Positions 34,351 through 46,803 are shown, counted from the first letter of the stretch. The stretch is 64,000 nt of DNA from Bosea sp. 124 (GCF_003046175.1 NZ_PZZM01000001.1:4295001-4359000), one strand, 5' to 3'. The notes: generated by a model not told the origin, from the sequence alone. Numbers and translations: made by a program.

Positions 34351-36426
34351 ATGGCCCGTTCCCATCCCATCGACCGTTATCGTAATTTCGGCATCATGGC
34401 CCACATTGATGCCGGCAAGACGACGACGACCGAGCGAATCCTGTTCTACACGGGCAAGTCGCACAAGATCGGCGAAGTCCATGATGGCGCCGCGACCATG
34501 GACTGGATGACGCAGGAGCAGGAGCGTGGCATCACGATCACCTCCGCTGCGACGACCTGCCTGTGGCGCGAGCATCGCCTGAACATCATCGACACCCCTG
34601 GCCACGTCGACTTCACCATCGAAGTCGAGCGTTCGCTGCGCGTGCTCGACGGCGCCGTCTGCGTTCTCGACGGCAACCAGGGCGTCGAGCCCCAGACCGA
34701 GACCGTCTGGCGCCAGGCCGACAAGTATGACGTGCCGCGCGTCGTGTTCGTCAACAAGATGGACAAGACCGGCGCCGATTTCTATCGCTGCGTTCAGGAC
34801 ATCATCGATCGCGTTGCCGGCAAGCCTGTCTGCCTGCAGATCCCGATCGGCGCCGAGTCGGATTTCGCCGGCGTCATCGATCTGATCAAGATGAAGGCGA
34901 TCGTCTGGAACGGCGAAGCGCTGGGCGCGTCCTTCGAAGAGACAGACATCCCGGCGAACCTGCTCGACAAGGCCGTCGAGTATCGCGGCAAGCTGATCGA
35001 AGCCGCCGTCGATATGGACGATGCGGCGATGGAAGCCTATCTCGACGGCACCGAGCCGGATGCCGAGACGCTTCGTCGCCTGGTGCGCACCGCCGTGCAG
35101 CGCCGCGCCTTTCATCCCGTGCTCTGCGGTTCGGCCTTCAAGAACAAGGGTGTGCAGCCGCTTCTCGATGCGGTCGTCGACTTCCTGCCGTCCCCGGTGG
35201 ATCGCGGCGAGATCAAGGGCATCGACTTCAAGACCGAGGAAGAGACCGTTCGTCATCCGACGGATGAGGATCCCTTCTCCATGCTCGCCTTCAAGATCAT
35301 GGACGATCCGTTCGTCGGTACGATCACCTTCTGCCGCGTCTATTCCGGCAAGGTCGAGACCGGCCAGGGCGTGATCAACTCGACCCGCGACAAGAAAGAG
35401 CGCGTCGGCCGCATGCTGCTGATGCACGCGAACAACCGCGAAGACATCAAGGAGGCTTTCGCCGGCGACATCGTCGCCCTGGCCGGCCTCAAGGATGTCC
35501 GCACCGGCGACACGCTGTGCGACCCCCTCAAGGCGGTCATCCTCGAGCGCATGGAATTCCCCGAGCCGGTCATCACGATCGCGATCGAGCCGAAGTCCAA
35601 GGCCGACCAGGAGAAGCTCGGCCTCGCCCTGGCGAAGCTCGCCAACGAGGATCCCTCGTTCCGCGTCTCGACCGACCAGGAGAGTGGCCAGACCATCCTC
35701 AAGGGCATGGGCGAGCTGCATCTCGACATCAAGGTCGACATTCTGCGCCGGACCTACAAGGTGGACGCCAATATCGGCGCGCCGCAGGTGGCCTATCGCG
35801 AGACCCTGACCAAGAAGGTCGAGGTCGACTACACCCACAAGAAGCAGACCGGCGGTACCGGCCAGTTCGCCCGCGTCAAGCTGGTGATCGAGCCCAACGA
35901 GACGGGCAAGGGCTTCGAGTTCGAATCCAAGGTCGTCGGCGGAACGGTTCCGAAGGAATATATCCCCGGCGTCGAAAAGGGCCTCAACTCGGTCATCGGC
36001 TCGGGCGTGATCGCCGGCTTCCCGGTGGTCGACGTCAAGGTGACGTTGATCGACGGCGCCTTCCACGAGGTTGACTCGTCGGCTCTTGCCTTCGAAATCG
36101 CGTCGCGCGCCGCGCTTCGTGAAGGTCTGCAGAAGGGCGGCTCCGTGCTGCTCGAGCCGATCATGAAGGTCGAGGTCGTGACCCCGGAAGACTATACCGG
36201 TTCGGTCATCGGCGATCTGAACTCGCGTCGTGGCCAGATCCAGGGCCAGGACATGCGCGGCAACGCGGTCGTCGTGAATGCGATGGTCCCGCTCGCCAAC
36301 ATGTTCGGCTATGTCAACCAGCTGCGCTCGTTCAGCCAGGGCCGTGCCAACTACACCATGCAGTTCGACCACTATGAGCAGGTTCCGTCGGCGGTGGCCG
36401 CCGAGGTCCAGGCCAAGTACGCCTGA
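34351..36426 (+). CDS. fusA: Elongation factor G
   Basis: EF-G is the translocation GTPase; it also acts with RRF in ribosome recycling. The 691-residue protein carries the P-loop [13 protein letters not shown] (18–30), the [20 protein letters not shown] switch II segment and the [10 protein letters not shown] motif. Domains II–V follow in normal order. It is the single fusA in view, third gene of the str operon, with tuf2 starting 53 bases on. Confidence 0.98.
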   Translation: MARSHPIDRYRNFGIMAHIDAGKTTTTERILFYTGKSHKIGEVHDGAATMDWMTQEQERGITITSAATTCLWREHRLNIIDTPGHVDFTIEVERSLRVLDGAVCVLDGNQGVEPQTETVWRQADKYDVPRVVFVNKMDKTGADFYRCVQDIIDRVAGKPVCLQIPIGAESDFAGVIDLIKMKAIVWNGEALGASFEETDIPANLLDKAVEYRGKLIEAAVDMDDAAMEAYLDGTEPDAETLRRLVRTAVQRRAFHPVLCGSAFKNKGVQPLLDAVVDFLPSPVDRGEIKGIDFKTEEETVRHPTDEDPFSMLAFKIMDDPFVGTITFCRVYSGKVETGQGVINSTRDKKERVGRMLLMHANNREDIKEAFAGDIVALAGLKDVRTGDTLCDPLKAVILERMEFPEPVITIAIEPKSKADQEKLGLALAKLANEDPSFRVSTDQESGQTILKGMGELHLDIKVDILRRTYKVDANIGAPQVAYRETLTKKVEVDYTHKKQTGGTGQFARVKLVIEPNETGKGFEFESKVVGGTVPKEYIPGVEKGLNSVIGSGVIAGFPVVDVKVTLIDGAFHEVDSSALAFEIASRAALREGLQKGGSVLLEPIMKVEVVTPEDYTGSVIGDLNSRRGQIQGQDMRGNAVVVNAMVPLANMFGYVNQLRSFSQGRANYTMQFDHYEQVPSAVAAEVQAKYA

Positions 36427-36479
36427 TCACCAGCCCGACCTGCTTTAACGCAACAACGATTTGACTGACGGAGGCTACG

Positions 36480-37670
<1,191 letters not shown>

Positions 37671-37680
37671 CAGGCGTTTT

Positions 37681-37718
37681 CGTGAGGGCGAAGGCCCTGC
37701 GGCCTTTGCCTTCTCACG
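37681..37718 (+). promoter_or_regulatory. Long imperfect hairpin before rpsJ
   Basis: CGTGAG…CTCACG (37681–37686 with 37713–37718) closes a stem whose inner part pairs GAAGGCC with GGCCTTT around a CTGC loop. It starts ten bases after the tuf2 stop and ends 20 bases before rpsJ. It may be an attenuator or part of the S10 leader; a full promoter is not evident. Confidence 0.5.
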
Positions 37719-37738
37719 TCACGAGGAAGATTGAGACC

Positions 37739-38047
37739 ATGAACGGTCAGAATATCCGGATCCGCCTCAAGGCGTTCGACCACCGCATTCTCGACGCTTC
37801 GACGCGCGAGATCGTGTCGACCGCAAAGAGGACGGGCGCCCAGGTCCGCGGCCCCATCCCGCTGCCCACGCTCATCGAAAAGTTCACGGTCAACCGCTCG
37901 CCCCACATCGACAAGAAGTCGCGCGAGCAGTTCGAAATGCGGACCCACAAGCGGGTTCTCGACATCGTCGACCCGACCCCGCAGACGGTCGACGCCCTCA
38001 TGAAGCTCGATCTCGCCGCCGGCGTCGACGTCGAAATCAAGCTCTGA
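37739..38047 (+). CDS. rpsJ: 30S ribosomal protein S10
   Basis: S10 belongs to the 30S head and, as NusE, to antitermination complexes. Start ATG 37739 yields the standard 102 residues opening [19 protein letters not shown], with the [19 protein letters not shown] loop near residue 54. An AGGAAGA ribosome site precedes it. First gene of the S10 operon; rplC follows after 74 bases. Confidence 0.97.
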   Translation: MNGQNIRIRLKAFDHRILDASTREIVSTAKRTGAQVRGPIPLPTLIEKFTVNRSPHIDKKSREQFEMRTHKRVLDIVDPTPQTVDALMKLDLAAGVDVEIKL

Positions 38048-38121
38048 TCCTAATTTAGCCGGGTCCTCTGTCTCCCGCATATCGGCGGGATGAACATGAC
38101 CCCAAGGGAAGGTATGCACCG

Positions 38122-38847
38122 ATGCGTTCCGGTGTGATTGCACAGAAAGTCGGGATGACCCGCATCTTCACGGATGCCGGCGAACATATCCCGGTCACCG
38201 TGCTGAAACTCGATAACTGCCAGGTCGTCGCTCATCGCACGATCGAGAAGAACGGCTATGTCGCCGTGCAGCTCGGAACAGGCTTGGCCAAGGTCAAGAA
38301 TGTCTCGAAGGCTGAGCGCGGCCATTTCGCCGTCGCCAAGGTCGAGCCCAAGCGCAAGGTCGTCGAGTTCCGCGTGTCCGATGACGCGCTGATCCCGGTC
38401 GGCGCCGAGCTGACGGCGGACCACTTCGTCGTCGGCCAGTTCGTCGATGTCAGCGGCACGACGCTCGGCAAGGGCTTCGCCGGTGGCATGAAGCGCTGGA
38501 ACTTCGGTGGTCTGCGCGCCACGCACGGTGTTTCGGTCTCGCACCGCTCGATCGGTTCGACCGGCGGCCGTCAGGACCCTGGCAAGACCTTCAAGAACAA
38601 GAAGATGCCTGGCCACCTCGGAGCCGAGCGCGTCACCACGCAGAACCTGCGCGTCGTCCAGACGGATGTCGAGCGCGGTCTGATCCTGGTCGAGGGCGCT
38701 GTCCCCGGGCACGCCGGCGGCTGGATCCATGTGCGGGACGCGATCAAGCGCGCCCTGCCGAAGGATGCGCCCCTGCCGGGCAAGTTCAAGCTGAATGGCG
38801 GCGAAACGCCGGCTCCCGCAGCCGAGACGGTTGAGGAGAACGCGTGA
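38122..38847 (+). CDS. rplC: 50S ribosomal protein L3
   Basis: L3 is an early 50S assembly protein whose loop reaches the peptidyl-transferase centre. The 241-residue protein opens [18 protein letters not shown] and contains [18 protein letters not shown] and [20 protein letters not shown], with the glutamine of GGRQDPG that is methylated by PrmB in E. coli. The C-terminus has an extra Ala/Glu tail. Its stop overlaps the rplD start by one base. Confidence 0.97.
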   Translation: MRSGVIAQKVGMTRIFTDAGEHIPVTVLKLDNCQVVAHRTIEKNGYVAVQLGTGLAKVKNVSKAERGHFAVAKVEPKRKVVEFRVSDDALIPVGAELTADHFVVGQFVDVSGTTLGKGFAGGMKRWNFGGLRATHGVSVSHRSIGSTGGRQDPGKTFKNKKMPGHLGAERVTTQNLRVVQTDVERGLILVEGAVPGHAGGWIHVRDAIKRALPKDAPLPGKFKLNGGETPAPAAETVEENA

Positions 38848-39467
38848 TGAAGCTCGATATCACCACCCTCGAAGGTGGCTCGGCCGGTTCGGTCGAGCTC
38901 TCGGATGCGATCTTCGGCCTTGAGCCGCGCGCCGATATCCTGGCCCGCATGGTGCGCTACCAGCTCGCCAAGCGCCGCGCCGGCACGCACAAGTCCAAGG
39001 GCCGGTCGGAAGTCGACCGCACCCGCAAGAAGATCTACAAGCAGAAGGGCACCGGCGGCGCTCGTCACGGTGCAGCGTCTGCTCCGCAGTTCCGCGGTGG
39101 CGGCAAGGCCTTCGGCCCGATCGTTCGCGACCACGCTCACGATCTGCCCAAGAAGGTCCGCGCCTTGGCTCTGCGCCATGCGCTTTCGTCCAAGGCCAAG
39201 ACCGGCGGCATCATCATCATCGATGACGCCAAGCTGTCCGAGCCGAAGACCAAGGTGCTGCTCGGCCATTTCGGCAAGCTGGCTCTTTCCAGCGCGCTGG
39301 TGATCGGCGGCGCCGAGATCGACACGAATTTCGGCCTGGCGGCACGTGCGATCCCGAATGTCGACGTCCTGCCGATCCAGGGCATCAACGTTTATGACAT
39401 CCTGCGTCGCGACAAGCTTGTCCTGACCCGCGCGGCTGTCGATGCGCTGGAGGCGCGCTTCACATGA
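38847..39467 (+). CDS. rplD: 50S ribosomal protein L4
   Basis: L4 lines the exit tunnel; in E. coli it also represses the S10 operon. The 206-residue protein has the extended-loop region [20 protein letters not shown] and [23 protein letters not shown] 38847 overlaps the rplC stop, and a GTG three bases earlier is an unlikely alternative. Its stop in turn overlaps rplW. Confidence 0.97.
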   Translation: MKLDITTLEGGSAGSVELSDAIFGLEPRADILARMVRYQLAKRRAGTHKSKGRSEVDRTRKKIYKQKGTGGARHGAASAPQFRGGGKAFGPIVRDHAHDLPKKVRALALRHALSSKAKTGGIIIIDDAKLSEPKTKVLLGHFGKLALSSALVIGGAEIDTNFGLAARAIPNVDVLPIQGINVYDILRRDKLVLTRAAVDALEARFT

Positions 39468-39772
39468 GCTCCGCGAAGAATCTGGACCCGCGCCACTACG
39501 ACGTCATTCGTGGCCCGGTGATCACCGAAAAGGCGACCATGCTCTCCGAGCACAACAAGGTCGTCTTCAAGGTCGCCAAGACCGCGACCAAGCCGCAGAT
39601 CAAGGCGGCGATCGAGAAGCTGTTCGATGTCAAGGTGAAGAGCGTCAACACGCTTGTCACCGAGGGCAAGATGAAGGTCTTCCGGGGCCGGCTCGGCCAG
39701 CGCTCGGACGTCAAGAAGGCGGTCGTGACCCTCGAGGAAGGTCACTCCATCGATGTGACCACGGGCCTGTAA
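39464..39772 (+). CDS. rplW: 50S ribosomal protein L23
   Basis: L23 sits at the tunnel exit and docks trigger factor, SRP and SecYEG. The 102-residue protein has the conserved [15 protein letters not shown] opening and the [20 protein letters not shown] loop. ATG 39464 overlaps the rplD stop (ATGA), implying coupling; rplB follows after 15 bases. Confidence 0.96.
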   Translation: MSSAKNLDPRHYDVIRGPVITEKATMLSEHNKVVFKVAKTATKPQIKAAIEKLFDVKVKSVNTLVTEGKMKVFRGRLGQRSDVKKAVVTLEEGHSIDVTTGL

Positions 39773-39787
39773 GGAAGGATCGCAAAC

Positions 39788-40630
39788 ATGGCTTTGAAGC
39801 ATTTCAAGCCGGTCACGCCGAGCCTTCGCCAGCTCGTGATCGTCGACCGCAGCGAGCTCTACAAGGGCAAGCCGCTCAAGGTGCTGACGGAGGGCAAGTC
39901 GTCCTCCGGCGGCCGCAACAATCTCGGCCGCATCACCGTCCGCTTCCGCGGTGGTGGACACAAGCGGACGCTGCGCCTGATCGACTTCAAGCGTCGCGGC
40001 AAGGATGGCATTCCGGCCGTCGTGGAGCGGCTTGAGTATGATCCGAACCGCACGGCGTTCATCGCGCTGATCAAGTACAGCGACGGCGAGCAGGCCTATA
40101 TCCTGGCCCCGCAGCGCCTTGCCGTCGGCGACAGCGTGATCTCGGGTCCGTCGGTCGACGTGAAACCCGGCAATGCCGCCCCGATGGGCACGCTGCCGAT
40201 CGGCACGATCGTCCACAATGTCGAGCTCAAGATCGGCAAGGGCGGACAGCTGGCGCGTTCGGCTGGCAACTATGCCCAGATCGTCGGTCGCGACCAGGGC
40301 TATGTCATCGTCCGCCTGAACTCGGGCGAGCAGCGCCTGATCAGCGGCCTTTGCTATGCTACGGTGGGCGCGGTTTCGAACCCCGACCACATGAACAGGA
40401 ACGACGGCAAGGCGGGTCGCTCGCGCTGGCTCGGCCGTCGTCCGCATAACCGCGGCGTCTCGATGAACCCGGTCGACCATCCCCATGGCGGCGGCGAAGG
40501 CCGCACCTCGGGTGGCCGTCACCCGGTCACGCCCTGGGGTCAGCCGACCAAGGGCAAGAAGACCCGCTCGAACAAGCGGACCGATACGTTCATCGTGTCG
40601 AGCCGTCACGCCCGCAAGAAGAAGAACTGA
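39788..40630 (+). CDS. rplB: 50S ribosomal protein L2
   Basis: L2 is one of the most conserved 50S proteins, needed for subunit joining and the peptidyl-transferase centre. The 280-residue protein has [20 protein letters not shown] near residue 40 and the [17 protein letters not shown] motif with the key histidine near residue 230. AAGGA precedes ATG 39788. Followed after eight bases by rpsS. Confidence 0.98.
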   Translation: MALKHFKPVTPSLRQLVIVDRSELYKGKPLKVLTEGKSSSGGRNNLGRITVRFRGGGHKRTLRLIDFKRRGKDGIPAVVERLEYDPNRTAFIALIKYSDGEQAYILAPQRLAVGDSVISGPSVDVKPGNAAPMGTLPIGTIVHNVELKIGKGGQLARSAGNYAQIVGRDQGYVIVRLNSGEQRLISGLCYATVGAVSNPDHMNRNDGKAGRSRWLGRRPHNRGVSMNPVDHPHGGGEGRTSGGRHPVTPWGQPTKGKKTRSNKRTDTFIVSSRHARKKKN

Positions 40631-40638
40631 GGTCCGTC

Positions 40639-40917
40639 ATGGCGCGTTCGCTTTGGAAAGGTCCGTTTGTCGACGGATACCTTCTGAAAAAGGCCGAGGT
40701 TGCCCGTTCGGCGGCCCGGTCTGAGGTCATCAAGATCTGGAGCCGTCGCTCCACGATCCTTCCGCAGTTCGTCGGTCTGACGTTCGGCGTCTACAACGGC
40801 CACAAGCATGTGCCGGTGAACGTCTCCGAGGAGATGGTGGGCCACAAGTTCGGCGAGTTCTCGCCGACGCGCACCTTTCACGGCCACGCCGCCGACAAGA
40901 AGGCGAAGAGGAAGTAA
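40639..40917 (+). CDS. rpsS: 30S ribosomal protein S19
   Basis: S19 lies in the 30S head beside S13 near the A-site tRNA. The 92-residue protein opens [20 protein letters not shown] and ends [19 protein letters not shown], both typical. It is tightly packed: eight bases after rplB and three before rplV. Confidence 0.97.
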   Translation: MARSLWKGPFVDGYLLKKAEVARSAARSEVIKIWSRRSTILPQFVGLTFGVYNGHKHVPVNVSEEMVGHKFGEFSPTRTFHGHAADKKAKRK

Positions 40918-40920
40918 GCC

Positions 40921-41304
40921 ATGGGAAAAGCATCAGCCCCCCGTGCGCTGCCCGAGAACGAAGCCGTTGCAATCGCTCGCAACCTTCGCGTCTCGCCGCA
41001 GAAGCTCAACCTCGTCGCCCAGCTCATCCGGGGCAAGAAGGTCGCTACGGCGCTCGCCGATCTCGAGTTCTCGCGCAAGCGGATCTCGCTCGATGTGCGC
41101 AAGTGCCTCCAGAGCGCGATCGCCAATGCCGAGAACAATCATGATCTCGACGTCGACGATCTCGTGGTGGCCCAGGCCTTCGTCGGCAAGGCGCTCGTGA
41201 TGAAGCGCTTCCATGCCCGCGCCCGCGGCCGTGGCGCCCGCATCCTGAAGCCCTTCGCGAACATCACGATCATCGTGCGCGAAGTCGCTGCGGCCAAGGC
41301 CTGA
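40921..41304 (+). CDS. rplV: 50S ribosomal protein L22
   Basis: L22 contacts all domains of 23S rRNA and its hairpin lines the exit tunnel, a site of macrolide-resistance changes. The 127-residue protein has [20 protein letters not shown] near residue 20 and the tunnel hairpin [20 protein letters not shown] near residue 95, with no obvious indel. rpsC follows after ten bases. Confidence 0.97.
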   Translation: MGKASAPRALPENEAVAIARNLRVSPQKLNLVAQLIRGKKVATALADLEFSRKRISLDVRKCLQSAIANAENNHDLDVDDLVVAQAFVGKALVMKRFHARARGRGARILKPFANITIIVREVAAAKA

Positions 41305-41314
41305 GGAGAGAACG

Positions 41315-42025
41315 ATGGGTCAGAAAATCAATCCGATCGGGCTTCGCCTCGGCATCAATCGCACCTGGGATTCGCGCTGGTTCGCGCAGAAGGGCGAGTA
41401 CGGCAAGCTGCTTCATGAGGATATGGCGATCCGCGCCTCCCTGATGAAGATGCTGAAGCAGGCCGCGATCTCCAAGATCATCATCGAGCGCCCGCACAAG
41501 AAGTGCCGCGTCACCATCCACTCGGCTCGTCCGGGCGTGGTGATCGGCAAGAAGGGCGCCGATATCGAGAAGCTGCGCAAGTCGGTGATGAAGCTCACCA
41601 AGGCCGATGTGACGATCAACATCGTCGAGGTGCGCAAGCCCGAGATCGACGCGACGCTGGTCGCCGACTCGATCGCGCAGCAGCTCGAGCGCCGCGTCGC
41701 GTTCCGTCGCGCCATGAAGCGGGCCGTTCAGTCGGCCATGCGTCTGGGCGCCGAGGGCATCCGCATCAACTGCTCGGGCCGTCTCGGCGGCGCTGAAATC
41801 GCGCGGCTGGAGTGGTATCGCGAGGGCCGCGTGCCGCTGCACACGCTGCGCGCCGATGTGGATTACGGTGTCGGCACCGCCTTCACCACCTACGGCACGT
41901 GCGGCATCAAGGTCTGGATCTTCAAGGGCGAGATCCTCGAACACGACCCGATGGCCCAGGACAAGCGCATGGCAGACGAGGGCAGCCGTTCCGGCGGTGG
42001 CCATCGTCGTGACCATGCAGCGTAA
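41315..42025 (+). CDS. rpsC: 30S ribosomal protein S3
   Basis: S3 lines the mRNA entry channel and helps the ribosomal helicase activity. The 236-residue protein opens [20 protein letters not shown] and has a KH domain with [13 protein letters not shown] near residue 72. The C-terminal tail is rich in Arg, Ser and His, typical for the group. GGAGAG precedes ATG 41315; rplP is 18 bases downstream. Confidence 0.97.
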   Translation: MGQKINPIGLRLGINRTWDSRWFAQKGEYGKLLHEDMAIRASLMKMLKQAAISKIIIERPHKKCRVTIHSARPGVVIGKKGADIEKLRKSVMKLTKADVTINIVEVRKPEIDATLVADSIAQQLERRVAFRRAMKRAVQSAMRLGAEGIRINCSGRLGGAEIARLEWYREGRVPLHTLRADVDYGVGTAFTTYGTCGIKVWIFKGEILEHDPMAQDKRMADEGSRSGGGHRRDHAA

Positions 42026-42043
42026 GGCTGATCGAGAAGAGCC

Positions 42044-42457
42044 ATGTTGCAACCAAAGAAGACGAAGTTCCGCAAGCAGTTCAAGGGGCGCATTTCCGGC
42101 GTCGCCAAGGGCGGCACGGATCTCAACTTCGGCCAGTTCGGTCTGAAGGCCCAGGAGCCCGAGCGCGTCACCGCCCGGCAGATCGAGGCGGCCCGCCGCG
42201 CGATCACCCGTGCCATGAAGCGTGCCGGCCGCGTCTGGATCCGCATCTTCCCGGACGTGCCGGTTTCGAAGAAGCCGACCGAAGTCCGCATGGGCAAGGG
42301 CAAGGGCGCGCCTGAATTCTGGGCAGCCAAGGTCAAGCCGGGCCGGATCATGTTCGAGATCGACGGCGTGCCCGAGGATATCGCTCGCGAGGCCATGCGC
42401 CTCGGTGCGGCCAAGCTGCCGATCAAGACGCGCTTCATCCAGCGCATCGCCGAGTAA
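42044..42457 (+). CDS. rplP: 50S ribosomal protein L16
   Basis: L16 organises the A-site region of the 50S subunit and is a late assembly protein. The 137-residue protein opens [16 protein letters not shown] and has the [20 protein letters not shown] and [17 protein letters not shown] stretches; the arginine in VRMGKGKG corresponds to the hydroxylated residue of E. coli. rpmC follows after 11 bases. Confidence 0.97.
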   Translation: MLQPKKTKFRKQFKGRISGVAKGGTDLNFGQFGLKAQEPERVTARQIEAARRAITRAMKRAGRVWIRIFPDVPVSKKPTEVRMGKGKGAPEFWAAKVKPGRIMFEIDGVPEDIAREAMRLGAAKLPIKTRFIQRIAE

Positions 42458-42468
42458 GGGAGGACACG

Positions 42469-42681
42469 ATGAAAGCTTCGCAACGCCTGTCCGACCTGAC
42501 CGCCATGAGCGTGGACCTGCTTCAGGACGAACTCCTGAAGCTCAAGAAGGAGCAGTTCAACCTGCGCTTTCAGAAGGCCACCGGCCAGCTCGAGAACACC
42601 GCCCGGGTGACCGAGGTCCGCAAGGACATCGCCCGCATCAAGACGCTGCAGCGGTCGAAGACCGTGGCGGCGAGCGCCTGA
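42469..42681 (+). CDS. rpmC: 50S ribosomal protein L29
   Basis: L29 sits at the tunnel exit next to L23. The 70-residue two-helix protein has the [23 protein letters not shown] core ([20 protein letters not shown], residues 20–39) followed by [21 protein letters not shown] lies before ATG 42469, and rpsQ is 11 bases downstream. Confidence 0.96.
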   Translation: MKASQRLSDLTAMSVDLLQDELLKLKKEQFNLRFQKATGQLENTARVTEVRKDIARIKTLQRSKTVAASA

Positions 42682-42692
42682 GGAGTTAGACA

Positions 42693-42935
42693 ATGCCGAA
42701 GCGCGTGCTGCAGGGCGTCGTCGTCAGCGACAAGCAGAACAAAACTGTTGTGGTCAAGGTCGAGCGGCGCTATACGCACCCTCTCCTCAAGAAGACGGTT
42801 CGCCGTACCAAGAACTACCACGCCCACGATGAGGCGCAGGTGGCCAAGGTCGGCGATCAGGTCTGGATCGAGGAGTCCAAGCCCATTTCCAAGCTGAAAA
42901 GCTGGGTTGTGCTCGACAACGCCCCCAAGGCGTAG
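42693..42935 (+). CDS. rpsQ: 30S ribosomal protein S17
   Basis: S17 is a primary 16S-binding protein with an OB fold. The 80-residue protein opens [20 protein letters not shown] and has [20 protein letters not shown] near residue 26. It ends the S10 operon; a 210-base gap with a GGGGG/CCCCC hairpin (43058–43074) separates it from rplN and could hold the spc promoter, though I see no good hexamer pair there. Confidence 0.96.
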   Translation: MPKRVLQGVVVSDKQNKTVVVKVERRYTHPLLKKTVRRTKNYHAHDEAQVAKVGDQVWIEESKPISKLKSWVVLDNAPKA

Positions 42936-43145
42936 GTCAACGCGGTCTCCATGGTCCGAATCATATCGGATCGCGGGGAGGGCGGAATACGAAGTCGGGC
43001 ATGTTTAGCCGCAAGAGTGCGCGCCACTTTTGCGGATCATGCTTTGTTTTGAGGCCAGGGGGCGATCGACCCCCGTCAGTCGTAGTCCCGGAGGCGCTGA
43101 TGCTTTCGGGAAACCGCGCTGATACACACTGGAAGGATCAAGGCC

Positions 43146-43514
43146 ATGATCCAGGTGCAGACGAATCTCGAGGTCGCGGATAACTCCGGCGCCCGTCGCG
43201 TGATGTGCATCAAGGTTCTCGGCGGGTCGAAGCGGCGCTATGCCCGCATTGGCGACATCATTGTCGTTTCGATCAAGGAAGCCATTCCGCGCGGTCGCGT
43301 GAAGAAGGGCGACGTCATGAAGGCGGTCGTCGTTCGCACGGCCAAGGACGTCAAGCGCGCCGACGGCTCGGTGATCCGCTTCGACCGCAATGCGGCCGTG
43401 CTGATCAACAACCAGAAAGAGCCGGTCGGCACCCGTATCTTCGGACCGGTTCCGCGCGAGCTGCGCGCCAAGAACCACATGAAGATCATCTCGCTTGCGC
43501 CAGAGGTGCTTTGA
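43146..43514 (+). CDS. rplN: 50S ribosomal protein L14
   Basis: L14 contributes to the inter-subunit bridge B8 and binds the silencing factor RsfS. The 122-residue protein opens [20 protein letters not shown], a signature segment, and contains [20 protein letters not shown]. First gene of the spc group; its stop overlaps the rplX start by one base. GGAAGGATCA precedes ATG 43146. Confidence 0.97.
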   Translation: MIQVQTNLEVADNSGARRVMCIKVLGGSKRRYARIGDIIVVSIKEAIPRGRVKKGDVMKAVVVRTAKDVKRADGSVIRFDRNAAVLINNQKEPVGTRIFGPVPRELRAKNHMKIISLAPEVL

Positions 43515-43831
43515 TGGCTGCGAAAATCAAGAAGGGCGACAAGGTCGTCGTGCTGGCCGGCCGTGATAAGGGCAAGGCCGGTGAAGTGCTCCAGGTGATG
43601 CCGAAGGATGCCCGCGCCGTGGTGCGTGGTGTCAACCTCGTCAAGAAGCACACCAAGGCGTCTGCCCAGTCCGAAGGTGGCATCATCTCCAAGGAAGCCA
43701 CCATCGATTTGTCGAACCTGGCCGTGGCCGATCCGAAGGACGGCAAGCCGACCCGCGTCGGCTTCAAGGTTCTGGACGACGGCCGAAAGGTCCGTTTCGC
43801 CAAGCGTTCGGGAGATCTGATCGATGGCTGA
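43514..43831 (+). CDS. rplX: 50S ribosomal protein L24
   Basis: L24 is an assembly initiator protein binding the 5' part of 23S rRNA. Start ATG 43514 overlaps the rplN stop and gives 105 residues beginning [20 protein letters not shown], with a KOW motif. Its last eight bases overlap the rplE start, so translation of the three genes is probably coupled. Confidence 0.96.
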   Translation: MAAKIKKGDKVVVLAGRDKGKAGEVLQVMPKDARAVVRGVNLVKKHTKASAQSEGGIISKEATIDLSNLAVADPKDGKPTRVGFKVLDDGRKVRFAKRSGDLIDG

Positions 43832-44393
43832 TAATCAGCAGCAGGCGGCTCTCACGCCGCGCATGAAGACGCATTACGAGGACGTCGTCCGTCCTGCGAT
43901 GATCGCCGAGTTCGGCTACAAGAACGTCATGGAGGTGCCGACCATCGAAAAGGTCGTCATCAACATGGGCGTTGGCGAAGCGACGGCCGATCGCAAGAAG
44001 GTCGACAACGCCGCCGGCGACCTCGCCCTGATCGCCGGCCAGCGGCCGGTCATCACCAAGTCCCGCCTCGCCATCGCCGGCTTCAAGCTGCGCGAGAACA
44101 TGGCGGTCGGCTGCAAGGTCACGCTGCGCAAGACCAAGATGTTCGAGTTCGTCGACCGGCTCGTCACCATCGCCCTGCCGCGCGTGCGAGACTTCCGGGG
44201 TCTCAACCCGAAGTCCTTCGACGGGCGCGGCAATTTTGCGCTCGGGATCAAGGAGCACATCGTGTTCCCCGAGATCAACTACGACAAGGTCGACCAGGTC
44301 TGGGGTATGGACGTGATCGTCTGCACGACTGCGAAGTCGGACGACGAGGCACGCGCCCTGCTCAAGCACTTCAACTTCCCGTTCCGGCAGTGA
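43824..44393 (+). CDS. rplE: 50S ribosomal protein L5
   Basis: L5 binds 5S rRNA in the central protuberance. The 189-residue protein has [16 protein letters not shown] near residue 31, [20 protein letters not shown] near 72 and the [18 protein letters not shown] stretch near 133. The start overlaps rplX by eight bases. rpsN is 36 bases downstream. Confidence 0.97.
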   Translation: MADNQQQAALTPRMKTHYEDVVRPAMIAEFGYKNVMEVPTIEKVVINMGVGEATADRKKVDNAAGDLALIAGQRPVITKSRLAIAGFKLRENMAVGCKVTLRKTKMFEFVDRLVTIALPRVRDFRGLNPKSFDGRGNFALGIKEHIVFPEINYDKVDQVWGMDVIVCTTAKSDDEARALLKHFNFPFRQ

Positions 44394-44429
44394 ACTTAAG
44401 CGTTCATACGCGGAAACCAGGAGAGATCG

Positions 44430-44735
44430 ATGGCTAAGAAAAGCTCCGTCGAGAACAACAACCACCGCAAGGCTCTCGTGAAGAAATTCGCGGGCAAGCG
44501 CGCGCGGCTTCTCGCGATCGCCAATGACGAAAGCCAGTCCATGGACGAGCGGTTCCTCGCTCGCCTCAAGCTGGCCGAACTGCCGCGCAATTCGGCGCCG
44601 ACCCGCGTTCGCAACCGTTGCGAAGTGACCGGCCGTCCGCGTGCGTTCTATCGCAAGCTGAAGATGTCGCGCGTTGCTCTGCGCGAGCTCGGCAACAAGG
44701 GGCTGGTTCCCGGCCTCGTCAAGTCGAGCTGGTGA
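44430..44735 (+). CDS. rpsN: 30S ribosomal protein S14 (zinc-independent form)
   Basis: S14 is a 30S head protein near the A site. The 101-residue protein is the long form without the CXXC zinc motifs, with [20 protein letters not shown] near residue 68 as hallmark. AGGAGAG precedes ATG 44430. rpsH starts 12 bases later. Confidence 0.96.
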   Translation: MAKKSSVENNNHRKALVKKFAGKRARLLAIANDESQSMDERFLARLKLAELPRNSAPTRVRNRCEVTGRPRAFYRKLKMSRVALRELGNKGLVPGLVKSSW

Positions 44736-44747
44736 GGAGGACGCATC

Positions 44748-45143
44748 GTGATCATTGATCCGCTTGGAGATATGCTGACCCGCATCCGCAATGCGCAGAT
44801 GCGGCGCAAGTCGCGCGTTTCGACGCCCGGTTCGAAGCTGAGGGCTCGTGTCCTCGACGTGCTTCAGTCCGAGGGCTACATCCGCGGCTACACGCAGACC
44901 GAGTTCGGCAATGGCCGGACCGAGTTCGATATCGAGCTGAAGTACCATGAGGGACAGCCGGTCATCCGGTCGATCTCGCGTGTGTCGAAGCCCGGCCGCC
45001 GCGTCTATTCTTCGGTGGAGACGATGCCGCGCGTGGCCGATGGCCTGGGCGTGACCATCATCTCGACCCCGAAGGGTGTGATGCCCGATCACCTTGCCCG
45101 CGAGCAGAACGTGGGCGGCGAAGTGCTTTGCAAGGTCTTCTGA
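44748..45143 (+). CDS. rpsH: 30S ribosomal protein S8
   Basis: S8 binds helix 21 of 16S rRNA and in E. coli represses the spc operon. The 131-residue protein starts at GTG 44748 with GAGGAGGA upstream, opening with [18 protein letters not shown]. The C-terminal [10 protein letters not shown] and [19 protein letters not shown] segments are typical. rplF follows after 33 bases. Confidence 0.96.
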   Translation: MIIDPLGDMLTRIRNAQMRRKSRVSTPGSKLRARVLDVLQSEGYIRGYTQTEFGNGRTEFDIELKYHEGQPVIRSISRVSKPGRRVYSSVETMPRVADGLGVTIISTPKGVMPDHLAREQNVGGEVLCKVF

Positions 45144-45176
45144 CCTTTCGCGCCGCTCGTTTTCAGGAGAAATCCA

Positions 45177-45710
45177 ATGTCTCGTATCGGTAAGAAGCCT
45201 GTTCCGGTTCCCGCTGGCGTCACCGCCAACGTCGCCGGCCAGCTCGTCAAGATCAAGGGCGCGAAGGGGGAACTCTCCTTCACCGTGCCCGACGACGTCT
45301 CGGTCGCCATGGAGAACGGTTCGATCGCGGTTCAGCCGCGTTCGCAGAGCAAGCGCGCCCGTTCGCTCTGGGGCACCTCGCGTGCCCGCATCGCCAATCT
45401 GGTGCTCGGCACGACCTCGGGCTTCGAGAAGAAGCTCGAGATCAACGGCGTCGGCTACAAGGCCGCCGTCACCGGCAAGGTGCTCAAGCTGTCGCTCGGC
45501 TACAGCCACGACATCGACTATCCGATCCCGGAAGGGGTCGCGATCGTCACGCCGAAGCCGACCGAAATCGTCATCACCGGCATCGACAAGCAGGTGGTCG
45601 GCCAGACCGCCGCCGAGATTCGCGACTATCGCGGGCCTGAGCCTTACAAGGGCAAGGGCGTCAAATACGCCGGCGAATTCATCTTCCGCAAGGAAGGGAA
45701 GAAGAAGTAA
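45177..45710 (+). CDS. rplF: 50S ribosomal protein L6
   Basis: L6 lies at the base of the L7/L12 stalk near the GTPase centre. The 177-residue protein opens [15 protein letters not shown] and ends with [20 protein letters not shown] and a Lys-rich tail, both diagnostic. AGGAGA precedes ATG 45177 and rplR follows after five bases. Confidence 0.97.
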   Translation: MSRIGKKPVPVPAGVTANVAGQLVKIKGAKGELSFTVPDDVSVAMENGSIAVQPRSQSKRARSLWGTSRARIANLVLGTTSGFEKKLEINGVGYKAAVTGKVLKLSLGYSHDIDYPIPEGVAIVTPKPTEIVITGIDKQVVGQTAAEIRDYRGPEPYKGKGVKYAGEFIFRKEGKKK

Positions 45711-45715
45711 GCGCC

Positions 45716-46078
45716 ATGAGCAAGCAGACCGAAAATACTGCGCGCCGCAAGGCCCGCGTCCGCCGCGCGATCAAGGCCGTTGCCAATGGCCGCGCCCGCC
45801 TGTCGGTGCACCGCACCGGCAAGCAGATCTATGCCCAGGTCATCGACGACGTGAAGGGTGTTACCGTCGCGTCGGCCTCGAGCCTGGACAAGGACATCCG
45901 CGGCGACATCAAGTCGGGCGCGAACGTCGAGGCCGCTGCGACGATCGGCAAGCTGATCGCCGAGCGCGCTGCGAAGGCGGGCGTGAAGGACGTGGTCTTC
46001 GACCGCGGCTCCTACATGTATCACGGCCGCGTCAAGGCGCTGGCGGATGCAGCCCGCGAAGGCGGCCTGAACTTCTGA
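45716..46078 (+). CDS. rplR: 50S ribosomal protein L18
   Basis: L18 binds 5S rRNA with L5. The 120-residue protein has the RRARRAIK-type basic N-terminus ([19 protein letters not shown]), the [20 protein letters not shown] stretch and the ending [20 protein letters not shown] split by short linkers. A 154-base gap with a CGCC/GGCG hairpin follows before rpsE, larger than is usual between these genes. Confidence 0.96.
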   Translation: MSKQTENTARRKARVRRAIKAVANGRARLSVHRTGKQIYAQVIDDVKGVTVASASSLDKDIRGDIKSGANVEAAATIGKLIAERAAKAGVKDVVFDRGSYMYHGRVKALADAAREGGLNF

Positions 46079-46232
46079 GTTCGGCCAAATCCCGGTTTTC
46101 CTCCCTCGACGCCGCAAGGCGCCGGGGCAGGGGCCGGGCTCTATCTGTTTTGAGACCGTCGTTCCATCAGGAACGCTCGAGCGAGCGGCGCCGGACACTG
46201 AGCCTGCTGCCGCGCAAGTAAGAGGAAAGACA

Positions 46233-46793
46233 ATGGCGAGAGAGCCTCGTGACCGCGATCGCGAAGAGCGCGATTCGGAATTCGTGGACCGTCTGGTCCA
46301 TATCAACCGCGTCGCCAAGGTGGTGAAGGGTGGTCGTCGCTTCGGCTTCGCTGCGCTCGTCGTCGTCGGCGACCAGAAGGGCCGCGTTGGCTTCGGCCAC
46401 GGCAAGGCCCGTGAAGTTCCCGAGGCCATCCGCAAGGCGACGGAAGCCGCCAAGCGCGGTCTGGTCCGTATCCCGCTGCGCGAGGGTCGCACCCTGCATC
46501 ATGACGTCCAGGGCCGTCATGGCGCCGGCAAGGTCGTGCTGCGCGCCGCTCCGGCCGGTACCGGCATCATCGCCGGCGGCCCGATGCGCGCCGTCTTCGA
46601 GGCGGTCGGCATGCAGGACGTGGTGTCGAAGTCGCTCGGCTCCTCGAACCCGTACAACCTCGTTCGCGCGACGTTCGACGCGCTGAAGAACGAAGACAGC
46701 CCGCGTGGCGTCGCCGCGCGCCGCAACCTCAAGGTTTCGTCCCTGCAGACGCGTCGCCGCGATGCCGGCACCGACGCCGCTGTCGAAGCGTGA
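46233..46793 (+). CDS. rpsE: 30S ribosomal protein S5
   Basis: S5 forms part of the mRNA entry channel and influences fidelity. The 186-residue protein has the [20 protein letters not shown] segment near residue 31 (the spectinomycin-contact loop, unmutated in appearance), followed by the [20 protein letters not shown] stretch. AGAGGAAAG precedes ATG 46233. Confidence 0.97.
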   Translation: MAREPRDRDREERDSEFVDRLVHINRVAKVVKGGRRFGFAALVVVGDQKGRVGFGHGKAREVPEAIRKATEAAKRGLVRIPLREGRTLHHDVQGRHGAGKVVLRAAPAGTGIIAGGPMRAVFEAVGMQDVVSKSLGSSNPYNLVRATFDALKNEDSPRGVAARRNLKVSSLQTRRRDAGTDAAVEA

Positions 46794-46803
46794 GGGTGCG
46801 ATC

